In this document: positions 29,618 to 40,198 of the stretch, piece after piece | Layout of the letters: every line of letters begins with the position of its first letter | How positions within the stretch are numbered: the first letter of the stretch is position 1 | DNA from: Ensifer sp. Root278 | GTDB taxonomy: Bacteria > Pseudomonadota > Alphaproteobacteria > Rhizobiales > Rhizobiaceae | Reading direction: 5' to 3' | DNA length: 64,000 nucleotides | NCBI RefSeq assembly: GCF_001429285.1 | Contig: NZ_LMJJ01000012.1 | Coordinates: 310,530 to 374,529 of the forward strand | The notes under the pieces: generated by a model | Seen by the model: the letters and a program-made list of their open reading frames with translations, nothing else | The model's database searches: none | Told to the model about the DNA's origin: nothing | Program-made: the position numbers and the translations under genes

Positions 29618-30445
29618 ATGGCACCGCTTTTTGACATGTTCGCACAGGCCCAGAATGGTAAGGCCATCGAACTGATGGCTCAACAATTCGGCCTCGCCCA
29701 GGAGCAAATGACGAAGGCGACGGCAGCGTTGCTGCCCGCCTTCTCGGCCGCCTTCAAGCGCAACACCGCCAATCCATATGATTTCGGCGCGTTGCTCACG
29801 GCGCTCGGCAGCGGCAACTACGCCAAATACTTCGAAGACATGAGCCAGGCCTTCACGCCACAGGGCATGGTCGACGGCAACGGTGTTCTCGGACAGCTGT
29901 TCGGATCGAAGGAAATGTCGCGCGCGATCGCCGCGCAGGCCGCGCAGGTCACCGGCATCAGCCAGGAGATCTACAAGCAGATGCTGCCGGTCATGGCAGA
30001 TACGCTGATGGGCGGGCTGTTCAAGCAGACGACCGGGCAATTCGCCGCCGCAAGCGACGCCTTCGCCAACAACCCAATGGCAGCGGCGATGCGCCAATGG
30101 ATGGAAGCGGCCGGCTTTGCCAAGAAGCCGGAGCCGCAGCCGAACCCCTTCGACAACCCCTTCACGCAGGCGATGCAGGGCTTCTTCGGCATGGCCAAGA
30201 AAGAGGAGAAGGCCAAGACCTCAGACGTCTTTGCCGACAACCCCTTCGTCAAGGCATTTCAGGACATGATGCAGGCGGGCGCCGCCGGCGCGCAGAAGCC
30301 CGCACCGGACAATCCGGCCCTTGCCCAGCTCTCCCAGGTGATGAACAGCATGTTCGACACCGGGCTGGAAATGCAGAAGGAATATCAGAAGAACGTCGAG
30401 TCGCTGTTCGACATCTACAAGACCGGGCCTGGCACAAAGAGCTGA
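29618..30445 (+). CDS. DUF937-type hypothetical protein
   Basis: A 275-residue soluble protein starting MAPLFDMFAQAQNG. The region QQFGLAQEQMTKATAALLPAF (about 20-41) has the DUF937 pattern, in which glutamine-rich helices precede a leucine/proline turn. The C-terminal half has several copies of an (D/A)NPF motif (NPFDNPFTQAM, DNPFVKAF), with low-complexity alanine and methionine. There is no signal peptide. The upstream ATG/other start at 29570 would add 16 basic residues with no support. The function is unknown. It is downstream of gshA in the same direction. Confidence 0.75.
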   Translation: MAPLFDMFAQAQNGKAIELMAQQFGLAQEQMTKATAALLPAFSAAFKRNTANPYDFGALLTALGSGNYAKYFEDMSQAFTPQGMVDGNGVLGQLFGSKEMSRAIAAQAAQVTGISQEIYKQMLPVMADTLMGGLFKQTTGQFAAASDAFANNPMAAAMRQWMEAAGFAKKPEPQPNPFDNPFTQAMQGFFGMAKKEEKAKTSDVFADNPFVKAFQDMMQAGAAGAQKPAPDNPALAQLSQVMNSMFDTGLEMQKEYQKNVESLFDIYKTGPGTKS

Positions 30446-30537
30446 AACGCCCCTTCCCTATCCATACCCCGTTGGTCGGCGCAACCTTCTGCGCCTGCCA
30501 GAGTGTGCGCTTGCCTGAGCAAATCTCAAAAGAAAAA

Positions 30538-30570
30538 GGCCCGGTACATGTCTTGGTCATGTACCGGGCC
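30538..30570 (-). terminator. Strong rho-independent terminator, minus strand
   Basis: Perfect 13-bp arms GGCCCGGTACATG (30538-30550) and CATGTACCGGGCC (30558-30570) with a 7-base loop. On the minus strand the stem is followed by TTTTTCTTTT. Confidence 0.88.
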
Positions 30571-30657
30571 AAGCGGCAGGGTCTATTGGCTCTACCCTGC
30601 GGGGAACGTTTGGGCGCGCGACCTCTAACGATCAGCAGCGCCGAACTCTGAAATTCG
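30538..30657 (-). ncRNA. Candidate small RNA (or long 3' leader) on the minus strand
   Basis: This 120-base non-coding stretch contains, read on the minus strand, a hairpin with arms GCAGGGT/ACCCTGC (30576-30600) and then a very strong rho-independent terminator (30538-30570). No open frame fits. The nearest minus-strand gene, DUF1127, ends about 190 bases upstream, too far for a simple terminator with nothing between, and a palindromic repeat separates them. A short independent transcript is therefore possible. The 5' end was set arbitrarily at the repeat, and no promoter was identified. Confidence 0.35.
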
Positions 30658-30659
30658 CA

Positions 30660-30698
30660 GCATGATCCGCGGCGGCGGCTGGCTTTCGCGGATCATGC
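30660..30698. repeat. Rhizobial palindromic repeat variant
   Basis: The 12-bp perfect inverted arms GCATGATCCGCG (30660-30671) and CGCGGATCATGC (30687-30698) surround a 15-bp G/C-rich centre. The outer GCATGATCC/GGATCATGC pair matches a repeat seen very often between rhizobial genes; the centre is diverged. A further imperfect palindrome with CGGGAT/ATCCCG lies at about 30720-30775. Confidence 0.7.
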
Positions 30699-30788
30699 TC
30701 GACTGGCACACCCTAAGCGGCGGGATGCGCCGTGAAGCGGGCCGAGGATGCGGTTTCCCGCTTTCATCCCGCTCCAACTCGTCAACGG

Positions 30789-31076
30789 TCAGTCGTGGCG
30801 GGTCCCCTTGTAGAAGAGGCTCGCCCGGTTTCGCGAAGCGCGCGTCAGGTAACTCGCCGGATTGTCGAAGAAGGGCGAGGTGATCGCCTCGCGCACATCT
30901 TCTCGCTTTAGCCCCATATCGAGGAGCTGGCGGTCATCCATGTCATTCAGACGGCCGATCGCATATCGGTTTCGGAGCTGGTGCCACGCGGACGTGAGCA
31001 TGCCTGTCACGCCGACGGCGCGGGACTGCTTTCCTGCAACGAAGTCGAGATCGAGGACGTGCTGTGTCGTGCGCAT
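30789..31076 (-). CDS. DUF1127 (YjiS-like) small protein
   Basis: A 95-residue protein with the DUF1127 core WHQLRNRYAIGRLNDMDDRQLLDMGLKRED (about residues 31-60, given here as a family pattern of arginine-rich helix followed by LNxMDDxxLxDxG). Such small arginine-rich proteins are frequent in alphaproteobacteria; short members affect phosphate or sRNA-related regulation in some species, but no role is known for this one. It is divergent from the LysR gene at 31284. The start at 31076 has GAGAATT upstream, a modest ribosome site. Confidence 0.82.
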   Translation of the reverse strand: MRTTQHVLDLDFVAGKQSRAVGVTGMLTSAWHQLRNRYAIGRLNDMDDRQLLDMGLKREDVREAITSPFFDNPASYLTRASRNRASLFYKGTRHD

Positions 31077-31283
31077 GACAATTCTCCTTTTCAGGCACGA
31101 AGAGGCCCATCCCCTGCGGGGAGGTCAAACGCAGGGGCGGGCCAAAGGGTTTGGGAATCGCCGGCGAAATTGCCGGCCGGGGATCGATGAATTTGCCCCT
31201 AATTGATCGCAAATCCTTATTGATCAGTCCAACGAATGTTTTTAATGATATTCATCAAACAATTTTATGGATGCATCACGGCC

Positions 31284-32234
31284 ATGTCCGCACCGCTCGA
31301 TATCGACCAGCTCCAGACCTTTGTCGCGATCGCCGACACGGGCAGTTTCACCAAGGCGGCCGACCGGGTCTTCAAGACTCAATCCGCCGTGTCGATGCAG
31401 ATGCGCCGCCTGGAAGAGCGCATCGGCAAGGCGCTGTTCATGAAGGATGGCCGCGGCAACCGGCTGACGGTCGAAGGCGACCGTCTGCTCAATTTCGCCC
31501 GCCGGATGATCCGCCTCAACAATGAAGCGATCGCCTCCTTTGACGACAACCGCCTTGAAGGAACGCTCCGCATCGGCACGCCCGACGACTACGCCGACCG
31601 CTACATGCCCGAGATCATCATGCGGTTTGCCAAGACGCATCCGAATGTCGAGCTCTATATCATCTGCGAACCTTCGGTGGATCTCGCCGAGAAGATGGCG
31701 AAGGGCGACCTCGACATCGCGCTCGTCACGCACAATCCGCGTGCACGCGCCTCGGATGTCGTGCGGACCGAACCGCTCTGCTGGGTGAGCTCGATCAACC
31801 ATCCGCTCCCGGAAAACGCGCCGATCCCGCTCGCCGTCGGCCGGCGCGACTGCCTCTGGCGGCAGGCTGCCTGCGCGGCACTCGACGCGACCGGCCGCGA
31901 ATACCAGATCCTGTTCACAAGCTGGTCGTCGACGGTCGTCGCCGCGGCCGTGCTTGCCGGCATGGCCGTCTCGGTCCTGCCGGAGTCGGCTCTTCGCCCC
32001 GGCATGAAGGTGCTGACGCTCGCCGACGGCTTCCCGGCGCTGGCACCGGTGCAGATCGGCATCATGAAGCGGCCGGGTCTTTCGCCCTCGCTCTCCAACG
32101 CGATCAGCAACCACATCACCGCCTGCCTCGACAATATCACTCCGATCAGCGCTAACGACGACCTCGAAGCCGATATCAAGGGCTTCCCGCGCTATCCGCG
32201 CCTGCGGCAGAGCCACATGCTGCCGGGCTGGTAA
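31284..32234 (+). CDS. LysR-family regulator upstream of katA
   Basis: A 316-residue LysR-type regulator. The helix-turn-helix lies in residues 8-65 (LQTFVAIADTGSFTKAADRV, then QSAVSMQMRRLEERIG), and the effector domain follows. It has five cysteines at about 128, 166, 190, 197 and 288, more than usual, which is interesting beside catalase and OxyR genes but does not prove redox sensing. The ATG at 31284 (MSAPLDIDQLQ) was preferred to in-frame starts from 31236. It converges on katA across a bidirectional terminator. Confidence 0.9.
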   Translation: MSAPLDIDQLQTFVAIADTGSFTKAADRVFKTQSAVSMQMRRLEERIGKALFMKDGRGNRLTVEGDRLLNFARRMIRLNNEAIASFDDNRLEGTLRIGTPDDYADRYMPEIIMRFAKTHPNVELYIICEPSVDLAEKMAKGDLDIALVTHNPRARASDVVRTEPLCWVSSINHPLPENAPIPLAVGRRDCLWRQAACAALDATGREYQILFTSWSSTVVAAAVLAGMAVSVLPESALRPGMKVLTLADGFPALAPVQIGIMKRPGLSPSLSNAISNHITACLDNITPISANDDLEADIKGFPRYPRLRQSHMLPGW

Positions 32235-32250
32235 TAGCCGGTAGAAACCA

Positions 32251-32286
32251 AAAAAGGCCACGCACCGACAGGTACGTGGCCTTTTT
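32251..32286 (+). terminator. Bidirectional terminator between LysR gene and katA
   Basis: AAAAAGGCCACG (32251-32262) pairs with CGTGGCCTTTTT (32275-32286) around a 12-base loop. A- and T-runs on both sides allow termination of the LysR gene on the plus strand and of katA on the minus strand. Confidence 0.9.
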
Positions 32287-32325
32287 CATTTCCGGAGAAC
32301 AGCGCCTGTCAAGCGCTCGTCCTGC

Positions 32326-33810
32326 CTATTCGGCAGCGGTGCTGACCGCCTCCGCTTCGTAGCCGTGTGCCGCATGAAGCGCCGCACGCACGCCGGCTTC
32401 ATAGTCCGGGTGGACGCGCTTGAAGTGCGCCAGCTGGCGCTCGACGATCGGGCCCGGCACGCCGCCCATCGCGGCGGCGATGTTTGCAAACAGGCGCGCC
32501 TTCTGACCGGCATCGAACAGGTTGAAGAGCGCCCTCGGCTGGCTGTGGTCGTCGTTGCCTTCGCGGTGGTCGAAGCGGGCCATGTCGCCGCTGATGCGCA
32601 GCGGAGGCTCCATTGCGGACGGCTGCTCGACCGGGCCGTTGAACGAGTTCGGCTCGTAATAGGCGTCCGGATTGCCGGTCTGGATGCCGCCGAACGTGTT
32701 CATCTGGCCATCACGGTGATAGTGATGCACCGGGCATTTCGGGCGGTTGACCGGGATGTGCTCGTAGTGTGTGCCGAGCCGATAGCGGTGGGCATCGGCA
32801 TAGGAGAAGAGCCGCGCCTGCAGCATCTTGTCCGGCGAGAAGCCGATGCCGGGCACGATGTTCGACGGCGAGAAGGCGGCGTTCTCGACCTCGGCGAAAT
32901 AGTTCTCCGGGTTGCGGTTGAGCTCCAGAACGCCGACCTCGATCGGCGGATAGTCCGCATGCGGCCAGACCTTGGTGACGTCGAAGGGATTGTAGGGGGT
33001 CTTCTCCGCGTCGAGTTCCGGCATGATCTGCACCTGCAGCGTCCAGCGCGGATAGTTGCCGTTCTCGATCGCGCCATAGAGCGCTTCCTGATAGCTTTCG
33101 CGCGTCCGGCCGATCACGTCTGCGGCCTCGGCATTGGTGTAGTGCTTGTGGCCGTGCTGGGTCTTGAAGTGGAACTTCACCCAATAGCGCTCGCCGGCGT
33201 CGTTCCAGAAGGAGAAGGTGTGCGAACCGTAGCCGTTCATGTGCAACGGCGATACCGGACATCCGCGGTCCGACATCAGGATCGTCACCTGGTGCAGGCT
33301 TTCCGGCGAAAGCGACCAAAAATCCCACATGGCGGTCGCCGAACGCAGGTTGGTCTTCGGGTGGCGCTTCTGTGTGTGGATGAAATCCGGGAACTTGTAA
33401 GCATCGCGGACGAAGAAGATCGGGGTGTTGTTGCCGACGAGGTCCCAGTTGCCTTCAGGCGTATAGAACTTCAGCGCGAAACCGCGCACGTCGCGTTCGG
33501 CATCGGCGGCGCCGAGTTCACCCGCAACGGTGGAGAAGCGCGCCAGCATCGGGGTCTCAGTGCCCGGCTGCAGAACCTTGGCCTTGGTGTATTTGGAGAT
33601 ATCGCCTGTGATCTTCAGCGTCCCATAGGCGCCCCAGCCCTTGGCGTGCACCGCGCGCTCGGGAATGCGCTCGCGGTTTTGATGCGACAGCTTTTCGATA
33701 AGCTGGTAGTCCTGCATCATGACGCCGCCACGCGGACCGGCCGTCAGGGAATTCTGGTTGTCGGGCACCGGCGCTCCGGCGCTCGTCGTCAATATGGGTC
33801 GATCTGACAT
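32326..33810 (-). CDS. katA: Monofunctional haem catalase
   Basis: A 494-residue clade 3 small-subunit catalase that decomposes hydrogen peroxide in the cytoplasm. The active-site histidine is His 55 in [16 protein letters not shown], the distal asparagine lies in the [20 protein letters not shown] region, and the proximal haem ligand tyrosine is in [14 protein letters not shown] at about residue 335. The length is normal for the family. It is divergent from oxyR with 189 bp between the start codons, the classic arrangement for OxyR-activated catalase. It is equivalent to KatA of S. meliloti by memory. Confidence 0.97.
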   Translation of the reverse strand: MSDRPILTTSAGAPVPDNQNSLTAGPRGGVMMQDYQLIEKLSHQNRERIPERAVHAKGWGAYGTLKITGDISKYTKAKVLQPGTETPMLARFSTVAGELGAADAERDVRGFALKFYTPEGNWDLVGNNTPIFFVRDAYKFPDFIHTQKRHPKTNLRSATAMWDFWSLSPESLHQVTILMSDRGCPVSPLHMNGYGSHTFSFWNDAGERYWVKFHFKTQHGHKHYTNAEAADVIGRTRESYQEALYGAIENGNYPRWTLQVQIMPELDAEKTPYNPFDVTKVWPHADYPPIEVGVLELNRNPENYFAEVENAAFSPSNIVPGIGFSPDKMLQARLFSYADAHRYRLGTHYEHIPVNRPKCPVHHYHRDGQMNTFGGIQTGNPDAYYEPNSFNGPVEQPSAMEPPLRISGDMARFDHREGNDDHSQPRALFNLFDAGQKARLFANIAAAMGGVPGPIVERQLAHFKRVHPDYEAGVRAALHAAHGYEAEAVSTAAE

Positions 33811-33999
33811 CGCGTCCTCCTGTCAAAGGGTTCGCGCCCGGGAGATCGGACAGGATCTGCCCGAAAGCAGCCTGAGGGGCTGCCAGCCACCACTCCGGCG
33901 GCGCTCAAAGCCCGGACGCCTTGGCCAGACGGGTTTTCCCACAGGGCTTCGATAATCTCCAATTGCATAAAAATTAAATATTGATAGGATTTTCTTATC

Positions 34000-34911
34000 A
34001 TGCTTACACTTCGACAGATGCGCTATTTCGAGGCGCTTGCCTCTGCTCGCCACTTCGGCAAGGCCGCCGAACTGGTCCATGTCAGCCAGCCGGCGCTCTC
34101 CGCCCAGATCATGGAAATGGAAAACCACCTGGGGGTGAAGCTGGTGGAGCGCAGCCGCAGCGGCGTTTTCCTCACTCGCAAGGGTGAAGAGGTGCTGGCC
34201 CGCACCCGCACCATCCTCGCCGACGTGGACATGCTGGAACAGAGCGCACGCGCCAGCTCCGGCACGCTCGAAGGGCGGATCCGCATCGGCGTCATCCCGA
34301 CGCTTGCGCCCTATCTCGTGCCGCGGCTGGTGCCGCATCTGCGCCGCGTCTATCCGGCGATCGAGATCGAGTTGAAGGAATCGGTAACATCAAGGTTGGT
34401 CGCCGATCTCGGCGAGGGCCTGCTCGACGCCGTCGTCGCGGCCCTGCCGATCGAAACCGACGGGCTGTCGACGAAACCGCTCTTTTCCGACCGCTTCTAC
34501 ATGGCGATGGCGGACGACGAGCGAAACATCCTGATGTCGCCGCTGACCGAAGATCAGGTGGATGTCGAACAGTTGCTCCTGCTCGAAGAAGGCCATTGCC
34601 TGCGCGACCAGGCGCTCGCCGTCTGCAGCACCGCCGGCAAGCGCCGCCTTGTCTCGTTCGGCGCGACCTCGATGACGACGCTCCTGCAGATGGTTGCCAA
34701 TGGCATGGGCATGACGCTGATCCCTGAAATCGCCATTGCGACCGAGGCCGCACGCAATTCGATCCGCATCGTGCCCTTCGCCGCACCCGAGCCGGCCCGC
34801 GAGATCGGCCTCGTCTGGCGGCGCAGCAGTCCGCGCGAGCGCGACATGGAAGCGCTCGCAACGGCAATCAGCGACTGCGCCGACGATATTATCCGGGCGG
34901 CGGCCGCCTGA
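34000..34911 (+). CDS. oxyR: Hydrogen peroxide sensor OxyR
   Basis: A 303-residue LysR-family activator. The DNA-binding N-terminus starts MLTLRQMRYFEALASARHFG. The redox pair is present in GHCLRDQALAVC, with Cys 200 and Cys 209, the same spacing as Cys 199/208 of E. coli OxyR; oxidation to a disulfide switches the protein on. It is divergent from katA, which it very probably controls. The 189-bp intergenic region is AT-rich next to oxyR (33960-33995), but I did not identify a clear OxyR box. Confidence 0.95.
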   Translation: MLTLRQMRYFEALASARHFGKAAELVHVSQPALSAQIMEMENHLGVKLVERSRSGVFLTRKGEEVLARTRTILADVDMLEQSARASSGTLEGRIRIGVIPTLAPYLVPRLVPHLRRVYPAIEIELKESVTSRLVADLGEGLLDAVVAALPIETDGLSTKPLFSDRFYMAMADDERNILMSPLTEDQVDVEQLLLLEEGHCLRDQALAVCSTAGKRRLVSFGATSMTTLLQMVANGMGMTLIPEIAIATEAARNSIRIVPFAAPEPAREIGLVWRRSSPRERDMEALATAISDCADDIIRAAAA

Positions 34912-34923
34912 GTTAAGACGCGC

Positions 34924-35799
34924 TCAGGCGAGCTTGGCCTTCAGGAATTCCACCGTCCGGCCCCAGGCGAGATCGGCGGCAGCCTTGTCATAGCGCGCGG
35001 CCGAGGTGTCGTTGTTGAAGGCATGGTTGACGCCGTCATAGACATAGATCGTCGCGTCCTTGCCGTCGTCTTTCAGCGCCTTTTGATAGGCGTCGATGCC
35101 GGCATTGATGCGTTCGTCGAGCCCGGCATAGTGCAGCAGCAGGGCGGCTTTGATCTTCGGCACATCCTCCGCCTTGGGCTGCGCGCCGTAATAGGCGACG
35201 CCGGCCCTGAGATCGGGCGAGCCGACAGCAAGCCGGTTGACGAGGCCACCTCCCCAGCAGAAGCCGATGGCACCAACCTTCCCCGTCGATTGCTGGTGCC
35301 CCTCCAGGAACGCCACGGTCGCAACTGCATTCGCCGTCGTTGCTGCCGCATCCAGCGCGCCGATCATCTCGCGTGCCTTGTCCTCGTCCGTCGGCGTTCC
35401 ACCCGGCGGCGACAGGAAGTCCGGTGCAAGCGCCAGGAAGCCTTCGAGCGCCATCCGGCGCGCAACGTCGCGGATATGCGGATTGAGCCCGCGATTTTCG
35501 TGAATGACGATCACCGCCGGCAGTTTTCCGCTCACCTCCGCCGGGCGCACGAGGTAACCCTTCATGTCGCCGCCAGCCCCGGGGTAAGAGATATCCTCGC
35601 CGGTGATACGGGTATCGGTCGCCGCAACGATTTCCGCCTTGGCGCCGTTGGCAGCAAGCAGTGGCGCGATCGCCGCGGCCGCAGCCGCGGAACCGGCCAG
35701 TCCGGTGAGCTTTTCCATGAAACGGCGGCGATCGAGGGTCAGATGCGTATATTCGTCATAGGCGTCAATCATCGCCTGTGTGATTGTCGGTTCCTGCAT
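34924..35799 (-). CDS. Dienelactone hydrolase family protein with internal Tat-like signal
   Basis: A 291-residue alpha/beta hydrolase. The DLH catalytic set is visible: the glutamate in IHENRGLNPH (about 100), the nucleophile Cys in IGFCWGGG (about 175), the Asp in YAGLDERI and the His in VNHAFNND. It has a twin-arginine-like motif DRRRFMEKLTGLAG at about residues 23-36 followed by a hydrophobic alanine stretch ending ANGAKA, so it may be exported by the Tat system; the 22 residues before the arginines are unusual for a signal. The substrate is unknown. It is convergent to oxyR and downstream of the alcohol dehydrogenase gene. Confidence 0.88.
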   Translation of the reverse strand: MQEPTITQAMIDAYDEYTHLTLDRRRFMEKLTGLAGSAAAAAAIAPLLAANGAKAEIVAATDTRITGEDISYPGAGGDMKGYLVRPAEVSGKLPAVIVIHENRGLNPHIRDVARRMALEGFLALAPDFLSPPGGTPTDEDKAREMIGALDAAATTANAVATVAFLEGHQQSTGKVGAIGFCWGGGLVNRLAVGSPDLRAGVAYYGAQPKAEDVPKIKAALLLHYAGLDERINAGIDAYQKALKDDGKDATIYVYDGVNHAFNNDTSAARYDKAAADLAWGRTVEFLKAKLA

Positions 35800-35920
35800 A
35801 TCAGCCTCCTTCGGTTCGTTCTCCCGCGGCGGCAGACAGAACCGCCCGCGACAGAATAGGTCGGCGGGCGGTTGCGAACATACAAACTTGCGTTACTGCT
35901 GCGTGTTTTGTTTTGGCCGA

Positions 35921-36949
35921 TCAGCCGTTGAGATCGAGCACGATCCGACCGTCGATCTTGCCTTCCTCCATGCGCTTGAAGATCGCGTTGATGTTCTCGA
36001 TCCTGTCCCAGGTGAAGTGCGAGGCGACCTTGCCCTCGCCGGCGAACTCCAGCGATTCTTCTAGATCCTGGCGCGTGCCGACGATCGAGCCGCGGATGGT
36101 GATGCGCTTCAGCACCGTATCGAAGATCGGCAGGCACATCTGGCCGGGCGGCAGGCCGACGAGCGCCATGGTCCCCTTGGAGCGCAGCATGTTGAAGGCC
36201 TGCTCCATCGCCTTGGGTGCCACCGCCGTCACCAGTGCGCCATGCACGCCGCCGGTCGCCTTCTGCACCTGCTCGACCGCGTCCTTGTCACGCGCGTCGA
36301 CGACGAGGTCGGCACCGAGTTTTCGCGCAAGCGCCAACTTGTCCGGGAAGATATCGACGGCGGCGACATGCATGCCCATTGCCTTGGCATATTGCACCGC
36401 CATGTGGCCGAGCCCGCCGATGCCGGAAATCAGCGCCCATTCGCCAGGACGCACCTCGGTTTCCTTTAGGCCCTTATAGACGGTGACGCCGGCGCAGAGG
36501 ATCGGTGCGGCCGGTCCGAATTCCAGCTTTGCCGGCAGACGCCCGACAAAATCCGGATCGGCAAGGCCGTACTGGGCAAAGGTGCCGTTGACGGAGTAGC
36601 CGGTGTTCTGCTGGCTGCCGCAGAGCGTTTCCCAGCCGGTGCGGCAGGGCGTGCATCCGCCGCACGCCGTGTGCAGCCACGGCACGCCGACGCGGTCGCC
36701 CTCCTTCAGGTGTGTGACGCCGCTGCCAAGCTTGGCGACATAGCCGACGCCTTCGTGTCCGGGGATAAACGGCGGCTTCGGCTTTACCGGCCAATCGCCG
36801 TTTGCGGCGTGCAGGTCCGTATGGCAGACGCCGGTCGCCTCGTATTTGATCAGCACCTGGCCGGGGCCGGGCTCCGGTATCGGCACATCCTCGATTACCA
36901 GCGGCTTGCCGAATTCGCGTACCACGGCGGCTTTCATCGTTGCGGTCAT
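35921..36949 (-). CDS. adhP: Zinc-dependent alcohol dehydrogenase, AdhP type
   Basis: A 342-residue medium-chain dehydrogenase that oxidises ethanol-like alcohols with NAD+. The catalytic zinc motif GHEGVGYV follows CHTDLHAANGDWP (about 41-53), the structural zinc cysteines are in TACGGCTPCRTGWETLC (about 92-108), and the dinucleotide motif is ISGIGGLGHMAVQYAKAMG (about 170-188). The ATG at 36949 (MTATMKAAVV) has GGAGGAGG just upstream and was preferred to the longer in-frame start at 37030. It precedes the dienelactone hydrolase gene by 121 bp on the same strand. Confidence 0.93.
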   Translation of the reverse strand: MTATMKAAVVREFGKPLVIEDVPIPEPGPGQVLIKYEATGVCHTDLHAANGDWPVKPKPPFIPGHEGVGYVAKLGSGVTHLKEGDRVGVPWLHTACGGCTPCRTGWETLCGSQQNTGYSVNGTFAQYGLADPDFVGRLPAKLEFGPAAPILCAGVTVYKGLKETEVRPGEWALISGIGGLGHMAVQYAKAMGMHVAAVDIFPDKLALARKLGADLVVDARDKDAVEQVQKATGGVHGALVTAVAPKAMEQAFNMLRSKGTMALVGLPPGQMCLPIFDTVLKRITIRGSIVGTRQDLEESLEFAGEGKVASHFTWDRIENINAIFKRMEEGKIDGRIVLDLNG

Positions 36950-37096
36950 CTCGTCCTCCTCCGATGCGTTGTCGTCCAACGTCGGAAAGACTACCCGCAA
37001 AGGCGGCATCGGGTACTTGATACGCATCAAGGCGCGTGGATCGTTCGCGCAGACTGTCTCAGATTTGCGCCAATTCGCTTGGGGCGCGAACCGGGA

Positions 37097-37513
37097 TCAG
37101 CTCATCGCCATCCAGACGGCAAGCCACACCCACATGGCAAAAAGCGTCGCGACGCCCCCCATGAACAGCGGGCGACGATAGCGGATGCGGTTGTTCGTGA
37201 CATGTACGAAGGCGTGCACGTAGCGCAGGACGACGAAAAGCCAGGCAAGCGCGAGGGAGACGATGTTGTCGGCCTCGGTGATGTAGAGCAGCACGCAGCA
37301 GACGTAGAAGAGAACGGGCAGCTCGAACTGGTTGGCGATGCTGTTCTTCACCACCAGGCTTTCGCCCGGCTCGTCACGGTTCTCCCGAAACTGGGCCGCA
37401 TGCACCTTACCGGCGCGCACCAGCCTCATCCGGCGGAAGGATAGGAGAGCGTAGAGGCAGAAGACGAGAAAAACATGGACCACGATCGGCCAGAAGATCT
37501 CGAAACCCGTCAT
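37097..37513 (-). CDS. MAPEG family membrane protein
   Basis: A 138-residue protein with four membrane helices (about 7-26, 62-80, 82-97, 112-135) and the MAPEG motif FELPVLFYVCCVLLY, which is part of the glutathione-binding family fold. The group includes microsomal glutathione transferases; bacterial members of this type are uncharacterised. It lies between adhP and guaB on the same strand, separated from guaB by a strong terminator. Confidence 0.85.
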   Translation of the reverse strand: MTGFEIFWPIVVHVFLVFCLYALLSFRRMRLVRAGKVHAAQFRENRDEPGESLVVKNSIANQFELPVLFYVCCVLLYITEADNIVSLALAWLFVVLRYVHAFVHVTNNRIRYRRPLFMGGVATLFAMWVWLAVWMAMS

Positions 37514-37564
37514 GCGCTGCTCCCTGAAAAAAGCTTATTCTGAAAAACACTTAATCTGAAAAGG

Positions 37565-37598
37565 CGAAGGGCGCCGCGAGATAACGCGGCGCCCTTCG
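37565..37598 (-). terminator. Rho-independent terminator after guaB
   Basis: Perfect 14-bp arms CGAAGGGCGCCGCG (37565-37578) and CGCGGCGCCCTTCG (37585-37598) with a 6-base loop. On the minus strand CCTTTTCAG follows. It begins 14 bases past the guaB stop codon. Confidence 0.88.
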
Positions 37599-37611
37599 AA
37601 TGCAATCGCGA

Positions 37612-39126
<1,515 letters not shown>

Positions 39127-39329
39127 TCAAATAACGAAAACCCCCGGGGACGGGCTGCGATTTGTCCACCGGGCGACTTCAAAGCGTGTCTTGGAAGTTG
39201 GCGAGGGCTCGTAACACGGATATGTCAGGATGAAAATAGCCAAAGCCGGGAAATGTCCCGCCTTCGGCCGATATTTGTTGCAGAGCAGCAATTTCGCGAG
39301 ATGCGGCCCGTCATCCGGCTCGATACCGA

Positions 39330-40198
39330 TCAGATATCGAGCCTGCGGCGCGTCTCGGCCGCCTTCGCCTTGTCCATGTCGAAGCGCACTTCCCAATCGG
39401 GGCGCTGCAGCGACAGCACATAGTGATTGGCGGTATCGGCCGTCAGCATCATGCCCTTGCCGTCGGAATCGAGGCAGAACACCATGTGACCCGGCGAATG
39501 ACCGAAGGCGGCGACGGCCGAGATGCCGGGTACGACCTCGGCGCCGTCGCCGATGAAAGTCGTCTTCTCCGCCAGCGGCACCACCTTCTCCAGCACCGCC
39601 TTGTACCCGTTTTCCGCCGGCGTGCCGGCGCGTGCCGTATCCTTCCAGAAGGCATACTCCGTTTCGCCCATCACGTAGCGCGCATTGGCGAAAGCCGGCT
39701 TGCCGGCCTCCATGAGACCGCCGATGTGATCGCCATGCATATGGGTGACCACCACAACCGAGACCTGCTCCGGCGCATAGCCGGCGGCGCGGATACCTTC
39801 GACGAGACGCCCCAGGCCGGCTTCGCGACCGCCCTCACCCCTGCCGGTATCGAAGAGCACGACATCCGTTCCGGTATCGACGAGAACCGGCGAGAAACTG
39901 TTGACCAGCGCTTCGGTCGGCAGAAAGTTCTGTTGCAGCAGTTCCGCAACCGCCTGCTGTGGCTGTTTGGTGCCATAGATCTCATGCGGTTTCTCGGTGA
40001 CGCGCGTGCCGTCATTGACGACGACGAGCTTGAAAACGCCAAGCTTGAGAGATCGGATCGGGGGATGGCTAGCGTTCATGTCGGTCTTTTCCGCCTTTTC
40101 CTCAGCCACCGCAACGCCCGTCATCAACGATGGCGCAGCCAGCACCCCAGCGTTCCCGCCCCCATCAAGGTCCGGCGCTTCATCGACATCTCACTCAT
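39330..40198 (-). pseudogene. Metallo-beta-lactamase-fold hydrolase with frameshifted Tat signal
   Basis: The main frame (39330-40145) encodes a metallo-beta-lactamase fold with the zinc motif THMHGDHIGG, FGHSPGHMV and LTADTANHYVL. The N-terminal part is in another frame: an ATG at 40198 begins MSEMSMKRRTLMGAGTLG, a perfect twin-arginine signal, and stops soon after. Adding one G to the GGGG run (40145-40148, minus strand) would join it to VLAAPSLMTGVAVAEEK and restore an exported protein. The C-terminus also looks short, ending RRRLDI where relatives continue for about 40-50 residues. So it is either an inactivated gene or contains a sequencing error; a shorter protein could still start at a GTG at 40145. 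Confidence 0.72.

Noticed and set aside
39127..39396. Minus-strand open frame as continuation of the metallo-hydrolase
   Set aside because: Its translation does not resemble the C-terminus of the family, so it was not used to join the gene.
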